A stretch of 64,000 nucleotides of DNA from CAZBME01 sp964645835 (GTDB taxonomy: Bacteria > Desulfobacterota > Syntrophia > Syntrophales > UBA8958): NCBI GenBank assembly GCA_964645835.1, contig CAZYDG010000026.1, forward strand, positions 1 to 64,000, read 5' to 3'. Below the pieces are notes generated by a model, which saw only the letters and a program-made list of their open reading frames with translations, ran no database searches and was not told the origin of the DNA. How positions within the stretch are numbered: position 1 is the stretch's first letter; every line of letters begins with the position of its first letter. Positions 41,807 through 50,872 of this stretch are shown here, piece by piece. A program made the translations under genes and the position numbers.

Positions 41807-44800
41807 TTATTTCCTTCCCTGGAAACCTCCCGTGATACACTCCGAAGAAGTGCCGGCACTAAAGACACCTCCCATGGCATTTCCTGCGCTACCATAAATA
41901 CTCCCGAAGCCGGCCTTACTCGTAGCTGCCGAACTGTTGATAGTCCATGTCCCGGAGGTCGGACTGATCGTAAAGTTGCTCGTCGCCCCGGTGAATGATC
42001 CGGCTGCATTGCTGATTGAGGCACTGTTGCCGCCGCCGGACATGTTGACGTTGAGAGTGGAAACAGCGGGTGAAGCAAAATTGACATTAGCACTGAAAGT
42101 GCCTGTCATGGCCACACCGGAAGTTCCACCCGTAAAATAAGTTCCCCAGGAGGTTCCTGAATAGGTGCCGGTTGTGGAGCTGTTTTTCAAGGAGGCCATC
42201 TGAGCGTCCGTTGTTGGATCCCCCCAAACGTAGGCCCCGGCTCTGCTGAAGGAGTAATTCACGCCGCCTGCGGTCATGGCGTTGGGTTGGGTCCAGGTGC
42301 CCCATTCCATGTAAGCGTTGGAATCCATTTTCGTGAATTGCATAGGCTGACTTCCTGTCCAGGTACCCCCTGTTTGTGCGACCATCATTTCTGTCATTTT
42401 TTTCGGTGTGCTTGTCCCATCCATTGAGAAAGATGAGGTCTGCGACACGTTCATGGCGTAAGCGCCATTTGTAGCGAGATCCTGCTGATTCGAGGTGATA
42501 TAAGTGTCTACATACCCGCCTGCGCTGTTTTGCAGCATGCTGGCAAAGTAGCCTTTTTGCGCGACGGGGCCAGTCACCTGGGTTCCGTGATATATCCCGT
42601 CTGCACCTGTATTGGCCGTACTGTTGTACATGCCCCAGGCCCCGCCGATACTGCTGGCTGTAGATCCATACAGGGATCCCGAAGCGCTGGTCTGATCGGG
42701 AGTGGCTCCATTGAGGAGCCAAGTCCCCCCCGAGAGGTTAAAGTGCGCGTCCGAGCCTATTGAACCGCCGGCATTGGAAATGGAAGCTGTCGCGGCAGCG
42801 CCCGAAACGCTCATGTTGAAGTTGCTCACGGCGGCGCTCGTGAGGTTGACGTCGGTTGTGAAGTTACCCGTCATGTTCACGCCGCCTGTGGATGACCAGT
42901 AGGTTCCGTAAGAATAGCCGCTGTAGCTTACGGTTCCCGACAGGCCGGTCATGGAAGGTGTACTGGTGCCGAAGATCCAATACGCCCGGTTATCGATGCC
43001 GTAGCTTGTCCCGCTGACGGTAAAGGAGTTGGACATGGTCGAGTAGCCCCACGTCATATCGCTGTTTGAAAGGAGAATGGTCGATGTTAAGGGTTGGTTC
43101 GTCGAAAGGTCGCCTGAATCCTTGGCTCCGGATTGAAACTTGGCCCACTTCAGGTAGGGTGAGGAAGTAAAATCGCCATTACCGTTCAGTCTCATGTAAT
43201 CCAGCGTGCTGGACTTGGTTCCCCGTGCCCAGACATCGCTTGAAAGGTCATAGCGGTTCTTGCTGACGAAGACCTCCTCCAGGGTGCTGCTGGTTTTGTT
43301 CGTCAGCATGGCGGCGAAGTAGCCTACCTTTGTTCCCGATGCGTTCGTCCCCGGGTCCGGGGTGGGATCAGTAGCCGGCTTGGACCCATAATAGATGCCG
43401 GCGGCGCCTGTATTTGCGGTGCTGCTGTACATCCCCCAGGCCCCGCCCATGCTGCTGGCTGTTGACCCGTACAGGGATCCGGAGGCGCTGGTCTGATCGG
43501 GGGTGGTCCCGTTAAGGTTCCACGTTCCTCCGGAGAGATTAAAGTGCGCGTCCGAGCCGATGGATCCGCTTGCCCCGGTAATGGATGCCGTTGTGGCGCC
43601 ACTTGCAACGTTTAGATTGAAGTTGCTCACAGAGGCGCTTGTAAAGTTGACGTCGGTGGAGAAGGTTCCCGACAGGTTCACACCGCCTGCTGACGACCAG
43701 TAAGAGCCCAGGGCAGTGCCATTGTAGCTTGCCGTTCCCGACAGGCCGGACATTGACGCTGTGCTGTTTCCAAAGATCCAGTAGGCGCGGTTATCCATGC
43801 CGTAACTGACGTTGCTGACGGAAAAGACTGTGGGTAAGGTGGCATATCCCCACTGATAATCGCTGGTGCTGCCAAGTCTGGTTGAAGTGAGGGGTTGGGC
43901 GCTCGCCAGATCACCCGAGTTCTTTGTCCCCGACTGGAAGGTGGTCCATTTCAGGTAGGGTGTACCGCCGAAGTCGGTGTTACCGTAAAGCCTCATATAA
44001 TCCTGAGTACTCGATTTTGTGCCCCGGGCCCAGACATCGCCCGTTCCGTCATAGCGATTCTTACTGACAAATATCTCCTCCAGGGAATTGGCTGTTTTGT
44101 TCGACAGCATGGCGGCGAAGTAGCCGACGCTTGTACCCTGTCTGTTCGTCGCCGGGTCGGCGACGGGATCGGTAGCAATGACAATGGCCTGCTTGCCGCC
44201 CTCAAAGATGCCGGTGGCGCGGTTAGTTCCGTCGTTTATTCTCCAATCGCCGCCGATTTCCTCTCCTGTTGATCCGTAAACTGAGCCGGAAGCACTGCTG
44301 CCGTTCGTAATGGGGTTATTTCCGTTTATTTTCCAGGAGCCGGTAGTCTGATCAATAATGAATTGGCTGGCGTATGCAGCCAGCGTGGATGCTCCTGAGC
44401 CGATAAAGGTGCCCTGGGCGCCGCTGATCTGAACTGAATTGCCGCCACCGGTGACAGTGAGACCGAAGTTGCTGATCTGATTGGCAAGTGACGCAAAATT
44501 AATCGTGGCGCCAAAGGTGCCCGACAGACGCGTCCCCGGACCTCCGGCCGTAAAATAGGTGCCGTAGGCGTTGCCGCTGTAGTTAGCTGTAATCTGATTC
44601 TGCTTCAGGGTGTCCATCTGGGCGTTCGATGTCTGGTTGCCCCAGATGTACCAGCCCTGGTTTGCAAAATAATAATCGGTCGAGGCCATGGTCATGGCCG
44701 TAGGCTGAGTCCATGTGCCCCATTGCATATTGGATGTAGAGCCAGTCTGGGCCGTGCTTAACGCCTGGTTCCCGATCCATGAATTTGACCCAACGGTGAG

Positions 44801-47686
44801 CATTACCATGCTCGGGGTGCCGGTTACTCCACTCTCGTAGGCTAGGCCGGATGGCGAAGTGGCGATAGCCGAATTGGAGGCCAGGTCGTAGGCGACAGTG
44901 GAAATGTATGTATCGACGTATATGTTGCCCGTCCTTTCCAGCATGCCCGTGATGAAGCCCGGTCTGGAGGTTGTGGGAGGCGGAGGGGTGCTTCCCTTGG
45001 TGCCGATGTAATTTCCGACAGCACCAGTGTTTGCGCTGGTGCTGTACATGCTCCAGACGCCGCCGAACGATTCAGCGCTTGGCCCGTAAAGGGACCCAGA
45101 GGCGCTTTGCTTATCGGGAGTGACGCCGTTCAGATTCCAGTTCCCTCCGGAGATGGCGACATGGGCGTCCTGCCCCATCGTGCCGGAAGCTCCGGTGATG
45201 GAAGCAGTGGTTGTCGAACCATTTCCAACGCTGAGATTAAAGTTGCTCACGGCGGCGCTCGTGAAATTCACGTTAGTGCTGAAGGTGCCCGTCATGTCCG
45301 TTCCGCCTGCAGCAGTCCAGTAGGTGCCATAGGCGCTGCCGCTGTAAGTGGCCGTTCCCGAAAAGCCCGACAGGGAAGGTGGATTGACGCCGAATATATA
45401 ATAGATCTTGTTGTCGAAGATATAGTTTTGGTTGTCCACGGTAAACGCATTCGGGATCAAAGCGTATCCCCATTCCGTGGTTCCCCCGCTAGTGTAGGAA
45501 TCTTTGCCGATGACTTGGGTGGTGATGGGATAAGCACTTCCGAGATCGCCGGATAATTTTGTGCCTCCGGCAAAGGTGACATATTTCAGGTAAGGTGTGC
45601 CTGAGCCGAATTGCGACCCGGTACTGCCCATGGCCCGAACAAAGTCCGAATCGTTTGCAATACCCCTGCCCCAGACGTTGCTGCTGCTGTCGCCGAGGTA
45701 GCGATTCTTGCTGATGAAGACCTCTTCTAATTTGTTGCCGCCTGCCTGATTGGTCAGCATGGCGGCGAAATAGCCCGCGTTTTGTGTTGATGTGGAAGAT
45801 GCATTCACCCTGGGATCTATAACGGTATCAGCCGGCGGCGGGGTCGAACTTCCCTTGATGCCCTGATAGTTCCCGACAGCACCTGTGTTTTCACTGGTGC
45901 TGTACATGCTCCAGGCACCGCCGAAACTGGTGCCGGCCGGCCCGTAGAGTGACCCCACGGCGCTTTGCTGATCGGGGGTGACGCCGTTCAGATCCCATGT
46001 TCCCCCGGAGATAGTCGTATGGGTGTCAGACCCGATTGTGCCCGAAGCCCCGGTGATGGAGGCCTTGGCGGTGCTGCTGGAAACATTCATGTTGAAGTTG
46101 CTCAAGGAGGCGCTTGTGAAATTAACGTTGGTACTGAAGATGCCTGTCATATCCGTCCCGCCCGTGGATGACCAGTAAGTGCCGTAGGCGTTGCCTTTAT
46201 AGGTGGCTGTCCCCGAAAAGCCCGACAGGGCCGGTGTATTGTAACCGAAGATATAATAGGTTTTGTTGTCGAAGACGTAGTCATTGCCGCCAACGGTAAA
46301 AACCTTTGGGACTGTGGCGTACCCCAATTCCAAATAGGTATCTTTATAAAGCGGCGGTGAACCGACAGTGACGGGATAATTGCTGGCCAAATCGCCTGTT
46401 GTTTTTGAGTTCCCGCCAAAGTTGACATAATTCACGTACGGTGTGCCGGAACTGAATTGCTGTCCGCTGCCTGAAGCTCTGACAAAATCCTGATCGTAGG
46501 CGATGCCGCGGGCCCAGATGTTTCCACTGCTCAGGTAGCGGTTTTTGCTGATAAAGACCTCCTCCAATTTGCCGCCGGTCTTGTTGGTCAGCATGGTAGT
46601 GAAGTATCCTGCATTCTGACCAGAAGCATTGGCTCTGGGGTCTTTCACGGCATCACCGATTATGGCTGCTTTTTTCTCTTCCTGAACGATAACCTGGTTT
46701 TGGGTCACTGTCGAGGTGTCGGGAAGATTGGTTGTTGTTTGATTAGTGGTCTTAGCGGTCGACGTAGTGCTCGGTGTCGTACCGCTGTCGCCTGTCGTAG
46801 TCTGCCCGCCGCCGCTGCCACCTGCAGGCGCCTGGGCGCCTGCGCCCGCGCCGGTCGGGGGCGGGACGTTGGTCTGAGACTGGAATCGCCGTGAGACCTC
46901 TGGCGGGGTCGGCATAAGCCGCCCGATGCCCCGATCTGTTGTGGCAAGGCTCTGTCCGGCTCTGACCATAGATGTGGCACCCGTTACGGTCGAGGTGACC
47001 GACACGATCCCGTCAAAGCCGTGGACAGTGGTTGTGATGCCACGCGGCTGATTTGCCTGGGCCAGCAAGTAGCGTCCCCAATCCTCAGAAGCGTCGGCCA
47101 GCATGAGTGGCATGGCGCCGAACGCCTTGTCGTCTTCCATGGATACTTCCATGCCGAATTTCGTCCCTCGGACACCGACGACGGCAGTCGGGCTTTCGAC
47201 GGTCATGGAAAGCCCTTTATGTTTAAGGAGCCGTATGGCGTAGAACATGGCCTTGCCTCTGGCGACGGACATAGTTGATTTCTTTTGCGGCGTGTTACGG
47301 TCGCCTTCCACCTCTTTTAGCGCCAGTCGTGTATTATCGCCCAGAGTAATCACATCGTCGTTGTGAAGTTTGAGCCGGCATTTGGAACCGGCCAATGTGA
47401 AGATGACGTCTTTTTCATAGAGCTTATCGCCGTTTGCTGCAAAATAGGCCTGGCTGAGATCCGCCCTGGCAACGATGACATGGGCGATGACCGTCTGTAT
47501 GGCACCAACCTCCCGGTTATTCGAAGCAATGAAATAGTCCTTGACGGCTACCTTTTTCAAGTCGTTGGGAAGGATGCTTGCGGGGGCTGCATGGCCGCGG
47601 TTTTCGGCGGCGAAAACAGCGTTTTGTATCCATCCGCAGAGGATGAAAACGAAGACCATCATAAGAATCTGAATCCGGCGGCTCAT
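41807..47686 (-). CDS. Giant exported FecR-domain protein with six barrel-like modules (A-A-B-A-A-B)
   Basis: A 1959-residue protein. The signal peptide (cleavage near VFA-AEN, no lipobox) is followed by a FecR-like domain (about 50-230, with DNTRLALKEVEGD and VRGTKFGMEVS) and a Thr/Gly/Pro-rich linker (260-345). Six modules of about 250-278 residues then start near residues 359, 635, 908, 1186, 1454 and 1711. Modules 1, 2, 4 and 5 share LEEVF(I/V)SKNRY; modules 3 and 6 share YVDTYI and DLA(S/T)N. Most end in a GSLYG(P/S)...GGAWSMY pattern that recalls the TbpB-type beta-barrel of Slam-exported proteins. AGGAGG lies six bases before the ATG. It follows the Slam-like gene by 18 bases, and is probably its export substrate (inference). 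The ligand or surface role is unknown. Confidence 0.85.
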   Translation of the reverse strand: MSRRIQILMMVFVFILCGWIQNAVFAAENRGHAAPASILPNDLKKVAVKDYFIASNNREVGAIQTVIAHVIVARADLSQAYFAANGDKLYEKDVIFTLAGSKCRLKLHNDDVITLGDNTRLALKEVEGDRNTPQKKSTMSVARGKAMFYAIRLLKHKGLSMTVESPTAVVGVRGTKFGMEVSMEDDKAFGAMPLMLADASEDWGRYLLAQANQPRGITTTVHGFDGIVSVTSTVTGATSMVRAGQSLATTDRGIGRLMPTPPEVSRRFQSQTNVPPPTGAGAGAQAPAGGSGGGQTTTGDSGTTPSTTSTAKTTNQTTTNLPDTSTVTQNQVIVQEEKKAAIIGDAVKDPRANASGQNAGYFTTMLTNKTGGKLEEVFISKNRYLSSGNIWARGIAYDQDFVRASGSGQQFSSGTPYVNYVNFGGNSKTTGDLASNYPVTVGSPPLYKDTYLELGYATVPKVFTVGGNDYVFDNKTYYIFGYNTPALSGFSGTATYKGNAYGTYWSSTGGTDMTGIFSTNVNFTSASLSNFNMNVSSSTAKASITGASGTIGSDTHTTISGGTWDLNGVTPDQQSAVGSLYGPAGTSFGGAWSMYSTSENTGAVGNYQGIKGSSTPPPADTVIDPRVNASSTSTQNAGYFAAMLTNQAGGNKLEEVFISKNRYLGDSSSNVWGRGIANDSDFVRAMGSTGSQFGSGTPYLKYVTFAGGTKLSGDLGSAYPITTQVIGKDSYTSGGTTEWGYALIPNAFTVDNQNYIFDNKIYYIFGVNPPSLSGFSGTATYSGSAYGTYWTAAGGTDMTGTFSTNVNFTSAAVSNFNLSVGNGSTTTASITGASGTMGQDAHVAISGGNWNLNGVTPDKQSASGSLYGPSAESFGGVWSMYSTSANTGAVGNYIGTKGSTPPPPTTSRPGFITGMLERTGNIYVDTYISTVAYDLASNSAIATSPSGLAYESGVTGTPSMVMLTVGSNSWIGNQALSTAQTGSTSNMQWGTWTQPTAMTMASTDYYFANQGWYIWGNQTSNAQMDTLKQNQITANYSGNAYGTYFTAGGPGTRLSGTFGATINFASLANQISNFGLTVTGGGNSVQISGAQGTFIGSGASTLAAYASQFIIDQTTGSWKINGNNPITNGSSASGSVYGSTGEEIGGDWRINDGTNRATGIFEGGKQAIVIATDPVADPATNRQGTSVGYFAAMLSNKTANSLEEIFVSKNRYDGTGDVWARGTKSSTQDYMRLYGNTDFGGTPYLKWTTFQSGTKNSGDLASAQPLTSTRLGSTSDYQWGYATLPTVFSVSNVSYGMDNRAYWIFGNSTASMSGLSGTASYNGTALGSYWSSAGGVNLSGTFSTDVNFTSASVSNFNLNVASGATTASITGASGSIGSDAHFNLSGGTWNLNGTTPDQTSASGSLYGSTASSMGGAWGMYSSTANTGAAGIYYGSKPATDPTPDPGTNASGTKVGYFAAMLTNKTSSTLEEVFVSKNRYDLSSDVWARGTKSSTLDYMRLNGNGDFTSSPYLKWAKFQSGAKDSGDLSTNQPLTSTILLSNSDMTWGYSTMSNSFTVSGTSYGIDNRAYWIFGTSTPSMTGLSGTVSYSGYSYGTYWSSTGGVNMTGNFTTDVNLTSAAVSNFNMSVSGAAATASISNAGGSIGSDAHFNLSGGTWLLNGATPDQTSASGSLYGSTASSIGGAWGMYNSTANTGADGIYHGTQVTGPVAQKGYFASMLQNSAGGYVDTYITSNQQDLATNGAYAMNVSQTSSFSMDGTSTPKKMTEMMVAQTGGTWTGSQPMQFTKMDSNAYMEWGTWTQPNAMTAGGVNYSFSRAGAYVWGDPTTDAQMASLKNSSTTGTYSGTSWGTYFTGGTSGVAMTGTFSANVNFASPAVSTLNVNMSGGGNSASISNAAGSFTGATSNFTISPTSGTWTINSSAATSKAGFGSIYGSAGNAMGGVFSAGTSSECITGGFQGRK

Positions 47687-47704
47687 ATTAACCTCCTGAA
47701 ACCG

Positions 47705-49144
47705 TTAAAAGTAAAAGCCCACGCTGAACGTGTAGGTTTGTTTGGTAAAACTGAAAAGATCCAGATTGGACCTGTTGTCAATGTAATTGAACACAAAGGA
47801 GGCGAAGAAATATTTCAGGAAATCCTGGCTGATAACCGCTGTAAAGCTGTGGCGGCGGTCCACTCGATCTTCCGTATAAAGGATAGGCGGTTGTTTGTAA
47901 TCCCTTTCACCGTATTGGTATTTCAGGAAAATATCCGTCTTCGTCGGGAAGCGGGTGTAATAGGAGATAGCGCCGTATGGCGCTGTATAGGTGAAGCGCC
48001 GCGAATCGGCGTTTGCCGTTTCGTAGCCGACATAGGCTGAGATCACATGCTGGCGGTTCAGAAAATAGAAATTCGGTATGATTTCATAGCGGTACGTTGT
48101 ATTGTTCAGAGCATCGTTAATCGTGTCCAGAAAACTTTCCTTGGTTATAGAATACTGACCCCGCAGGCTGAAGTTGGGGGTAAAGAAGTGTTCAACGCTG
48201 GGGCGGAAGTGATAAAGGGTCGAAAGCGGCGAGTTGCCGTATTCCTGTTTTGAGATTCCCACAGGAAGTTTCAGAATGTCCCGGGATCCCACCCACCAGA
48301 GGCCCGTCGTCATCTCTCCCAGGGCATAATTGTAGTTGCCGTTGTTGAAGTAATTTTGATAATAGACGTCGGCTGTGGTATTCCACATGAAACCTTGTTT
48401 TTCACTAAACCTATAGAGAACGTTTCCAGAGAAGTTCTGGATGGATGCCCAATCGCTGATTTTGGTTGCATTATTGGCCAGAGTGAGTGTACCCCCCGTA
48501 ACGCTCAGGACTTTTTGGTCGGGGCCACTCGATATATTGCTGTCCCACTGAATACCTGTAGAAAATCGGACGTTCCAGAAAACTTTCTTTGAGCTCTCGT
48601 CGATGGCCACGAGGAGTTTGTCGATGTTCTTGACAACTTCTTCCGGGGGATTGGCCTGCTTGACGATGTTCAGCTCTTTTCGGGCTTCATCGTATTGACG
48701 CGTCTCGAAATAGGCCGTAGCCAGCTCAAGCCGGACGCGGTACAGCTTCGGATCTACGGCGAGCATCTTCTTGAATTTTTCGATGGCGAGCTTTGTCTCT
48801 CCTACCTTCATGGCTGATGTGCCAAGCCACCACATGATATCCATTGTTTCTACATCCGCCGACAGACCTTTGAAGATGGGAAGGGCCTGGGCGAATTTTC
48901 CATCGTAGTATAGCGTCAAGGCATCGGCGAGGCGGTCGTCCATGTTGGCAATCTTGTCCGGTGGCAGAGTGCGAAGCTTTTCGACGGCCTCTTGATTGAC
49001 CGTCTTGAAATCCATATCTCCCGTTGGTCGGTTCGTGTCCGTGGCTGGTGGGGATGCCGTTTGGGCAAGGGCCGTACCGGTGATGAGAATCAGGATGGTA
49101 ATGACGATGAGTCTACAAGGAAAAAAGAAACGATGAATGTTCAT
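47705..49144 (-). CDS. Slam-like (DUF560) outer-membrane protein with N-terminal TPRs
   Basis: A 479-residue protein with a signal peptide (cleavage near ALA-QT), TPR-like helices (about 60-185, with LGTSAMKVGETKLAIEKF and VRLELATAYFETRQYDEA) and a C-terminal beta-barrel (about 200-479) ending in VGFYF, the aromatic C-terminus of outer-membrane barrels. The LELA...PP...DSNIS arrangement is that of the surface-lipoprotein-assembly-modifier (Slam, DUF560) family, the translocons of the type XI secretion route. The start at 49144 has AGGTG six bases upstream; a GTG at 49153 overlaps it. It is 18 bases upstream of the FecR multi-barrel gene, so the two likely form an exporter-substrate pair. Confidence 0.8.
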   Translation of the reverse strand: MNIHRFFFPCRLIVITILILITGTALAQTASPPATDTNRPTGDMDFKTVNQEAVEKLRTLPPDKIANMDDRLADALTLYYDGKFAQALPIFKGLSADVETMDIMWWLGTSAMKVGETKLAIEKFKKMLAVDPKLYRVRLELATAYFETRQYDEARKELNIVKQANPPEEVVKNIDKLLVAIDESSKKVFWNVRFSTGIQWDSNISSGPDQKVLSVTGGTLTLANNATKISDWASIQNFSGNVLYRFSEKQGFMWNTTADVYYQNYFNNGNYNYALGEMTTGLWWVGSRDILKLPVGISKQEYGNSPLSTLYHFRPSVEHFFTPNFSLRGQYSITKESFLDTINDALNNTTYRYEIIPNFYFLNRQHVISAYVGYETANADSRRFTYTAPYGAISYYTRFPTKTDIFLKYQYGERDYKQPPILYTEDRVDRRHSFTAVISQDFLKYFFASFVFNYIDNRSNLDLFSFTKQTYTFSVGFYF

Positions 49145-49291
49145 TTTGATCACCTATGATGGGTAATTAATCGTTATGGGTGATTACAAAAATTACGAGA
49201 AAATAGCAGTAAAAACTATTTTAGTTGATATGAATTTAACGGCCAATAGGCATGGTGGCTTCGTATCACATAATCATGCGATAATCAAGGA

Positions 49292-49951
49292 TTATTTAGA
49301 TATTGAGATGATTGGTTTGGTTGCTATTATTGAGCTGATATTTTTTTGGGAGAGAGCACCTTCCCTCAGGATGACAGGCGGCAGAACGGTGACGTCGAGC
49401 ATCGTAGAGCCTTTCCCTCCTTGAGTTTGTCCGCCGTCAATGATGAGATCGACAAGAGGTCCGATCTGATTTGAAACCTCCTGTGCTGTCGTACACTCCG
49501 GATTGCCGGAAAGGTTGGCACTGGTGGCGGTGACAGGATGCCCCAGATATGCCGCCAGGCCACGGGCGATGGGATGATTGGAGACGCGCATGCCGATCTT
49601 ACCTGTGCCTGCCGTCAGGCGCGGCAGGACCCGCTTTGATGCCTGGAAGATCAAGGTGAGGGGCCCGGGCCAGAAGGCCGCGATTAAGGACCGTGCCGCC
49701 TCGGGGATGTTGTCGGTGATCAAGGGCAGGTCTTGTTCACCGCTGCCGATGAGGGCGATCGGGTTATTGAAGTCCCTCCCCTTGATCTCAAAAAGCCGCA
49801 AAACGGCCTTTTCCAGAAGGGCGTCAGCGCCCAGGGCATAGAACGTTTCCGTCGGATATGCGATGATACCGCCTTGCTTAAGGACGTAAACTGCGGTTTC
49901 CATAATGGAAGGGTCGGGTTGTAGGGGATTGATGTTGATGATTTCAGGCAT
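49292..49951 (-). CDS. Threonylcarbamoyl-AMP synthase (Sua5/YciO/YrdC family)
   Basis: Makes threonylcarbamoyl-AMP for the t6A modification of tRNA. The 219-residue protein has the YrdC core: YPTETFYALGADA, the KGRDFNNPIALIGS loop, the FWPGPLTLI segment and ATSANLSG. It lacks the extra C-terminal Sua5 domain, so it is the YrdC/TsaC-like short form; the YciO branch is an alternative. AGAGAG precedes the ATG. It lies between the Slam locus and a family A repeat. Confidence 0.92.
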   Translation of the reverse strand: MPEIININPLQPDPSIMETAVYVLKQGGIIAYPTETFYALGADALLEKAVLRLFEIKGRDFNNPIALIGSGEQDLPLITDNIPEAARSLIAAFWPGPLTLIFQASKRVLPRLTAGTGKIGMRVSNHPIARGLAAYLGHPVTATSANLSGNPECTTAQEVSNQIGPLVDLIIDGGQTQGGKGSTMLDVTVLPPVILREGALSQKNISSIIATKPIISISK

Positions 49952-49988
49952 GATTCTCTCTTGTATTATTGGAGGACTCGATTTTGTG

Positions 49989-50161
49989 CAGGCTGTTCAA
50001 AAATGCCCAGATGCAAGGCGCGCAAAAGCTGAGGCTACCACCCCCTGCACCCCCGCCGGCGGGGGACAGCGTACATAGAAGTACGTCGATGTAGCCTGCC
50101 CCCGCGAAAGCGTGGGAAGCTTGTGGCGCAACACAGCAGATGGACGTTTTTCAACAGCCTG
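49989..50161. repeat. MITE-like palindromic repeat, family A, expanded copy
   Basis: It begins CAGGCTGTTCAAAAATGCCC (49989) and ends TTTTTCAACAGCCTG (50161). The interior keeps a GTACATAGAAGTAC centre, the counterpart of the 39937 copy, but has an extra GC-rich stretch with CCGCCGGCGGGGG. It fills the gap between the YrdC-like gene and purE. Confidence 0.8.
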
Positions 50162-50169
50162 TTCAGTGG

Positions 50170-50685
50170 TTATGTGGTGGTCAATGCCTCCTGCTTCCTT
50201 TCCACCTCTTCGGCCATAGCCTTGACATAATCTGCCAATTGATCCCTTAAACGCTTATCCGTCAGGGCGAGGATGCGAACTGCCAGCAGGGCCGCATTCT
50301 TTGCCCCGGCTTTGCCTATGGCCATGGTGGCCACAGGAATACCGCCGGGCATTTGCACCGTAGAAAAAAGGGCGTCCAGCCCCTTGAGGGACGTGGCATC
50401 GATGGGAACGCCGATGACGGGGATCAGGGTATGGGAGGCGATGACGCCGGCCAGGTGGGCCGCCGCGCCGGCGCCGACGATCATGACTTGAATCCCCCTG
50501 TCTGCTGCGCTCCGGGCGAAGGTCATGGTTCGTTCCGGTGAGCGATGGGCCGAGGTGAGATAAAGTTCATGGGGGATGTGAAATTGTTTCAGTATCTTTG
50601 CCGCTTCATTCATGATAGGCAGATCGGAATCGCTTCCCATGACCACGCTTACCAATACATCCTTGGAGCCTCTTTTTACTTTCAT
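50170..50685 (-). CDS. purE: 5-(carboxyamino)imidazole ribonucleotide mutase
   Basis: A purine pathway enzyme that makes CAIR. The 171-residue protein has the class I PurE signatures MGSDSDLPIMNEA, SAHRSPER and GAGAAAHLAGVIASHT. Whether it works as an N5-CAIR mutase or a direct carboxylase depends on a PurK partner, which is not in the window. AAGGGA lies before the ATG. It is divergent from the PurO-type gene across 187 bases. Confidence 0.96.
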   Translation of the reverse strand: MKVKRGSKDVLVSVVMGSDSDLPIMNEAAKILKQFHIPHELYLTSAHRSPERTMTFARSAADRGIQVMIVGAGAAAHLAGVIASHTLIPVIGVPIDATSLKGLDALFSTVQMPGGIPVATMAIGKAGAKNAALLAVRILALTDKRLRDQLADYVKAMAEEVERKQEALTTT

Positions 50686-50781
50686 GCAGATTCCCTTTTG
50701 GTTTATTATACAAAGCGCCTAATAACTCATTGGAAATATTATTGCAAGCGGCAGTTATGTATCAAGAAACTTCGTTTCCGG

Positions 50782-50810
50782 TTGACATAAGAATCACCGA
50801 TTCATATACT
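50782..50810 (+). promoter_or_regulatory. Promoter for the PurO-type/AICAR-transformylase pair
   Basis: TTGACA (50782-50787) and TATACT (50805-50810), 17 bases apart, give a near-consensus promoter 63 bases before the start codon. The hexamers and spacing are identical to those before purL at 154-182, although the spacers differ. Confidence 0.75.
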
Positions 50811-50872
50811 CCCCAAACAAACTAAACAAAAGAATGATGCCTTATTTCATCACGAGGAGAGAAGTAAGAAAA

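Noticed and set aside
42087..42722. 211-codon alternative frame within the FecR-type repeat gene
   Set aside because: Low-complexity, Arg/Ser/His-rich sequence from reading the repeats in another frame; the same kind of frame recurs in other modules.
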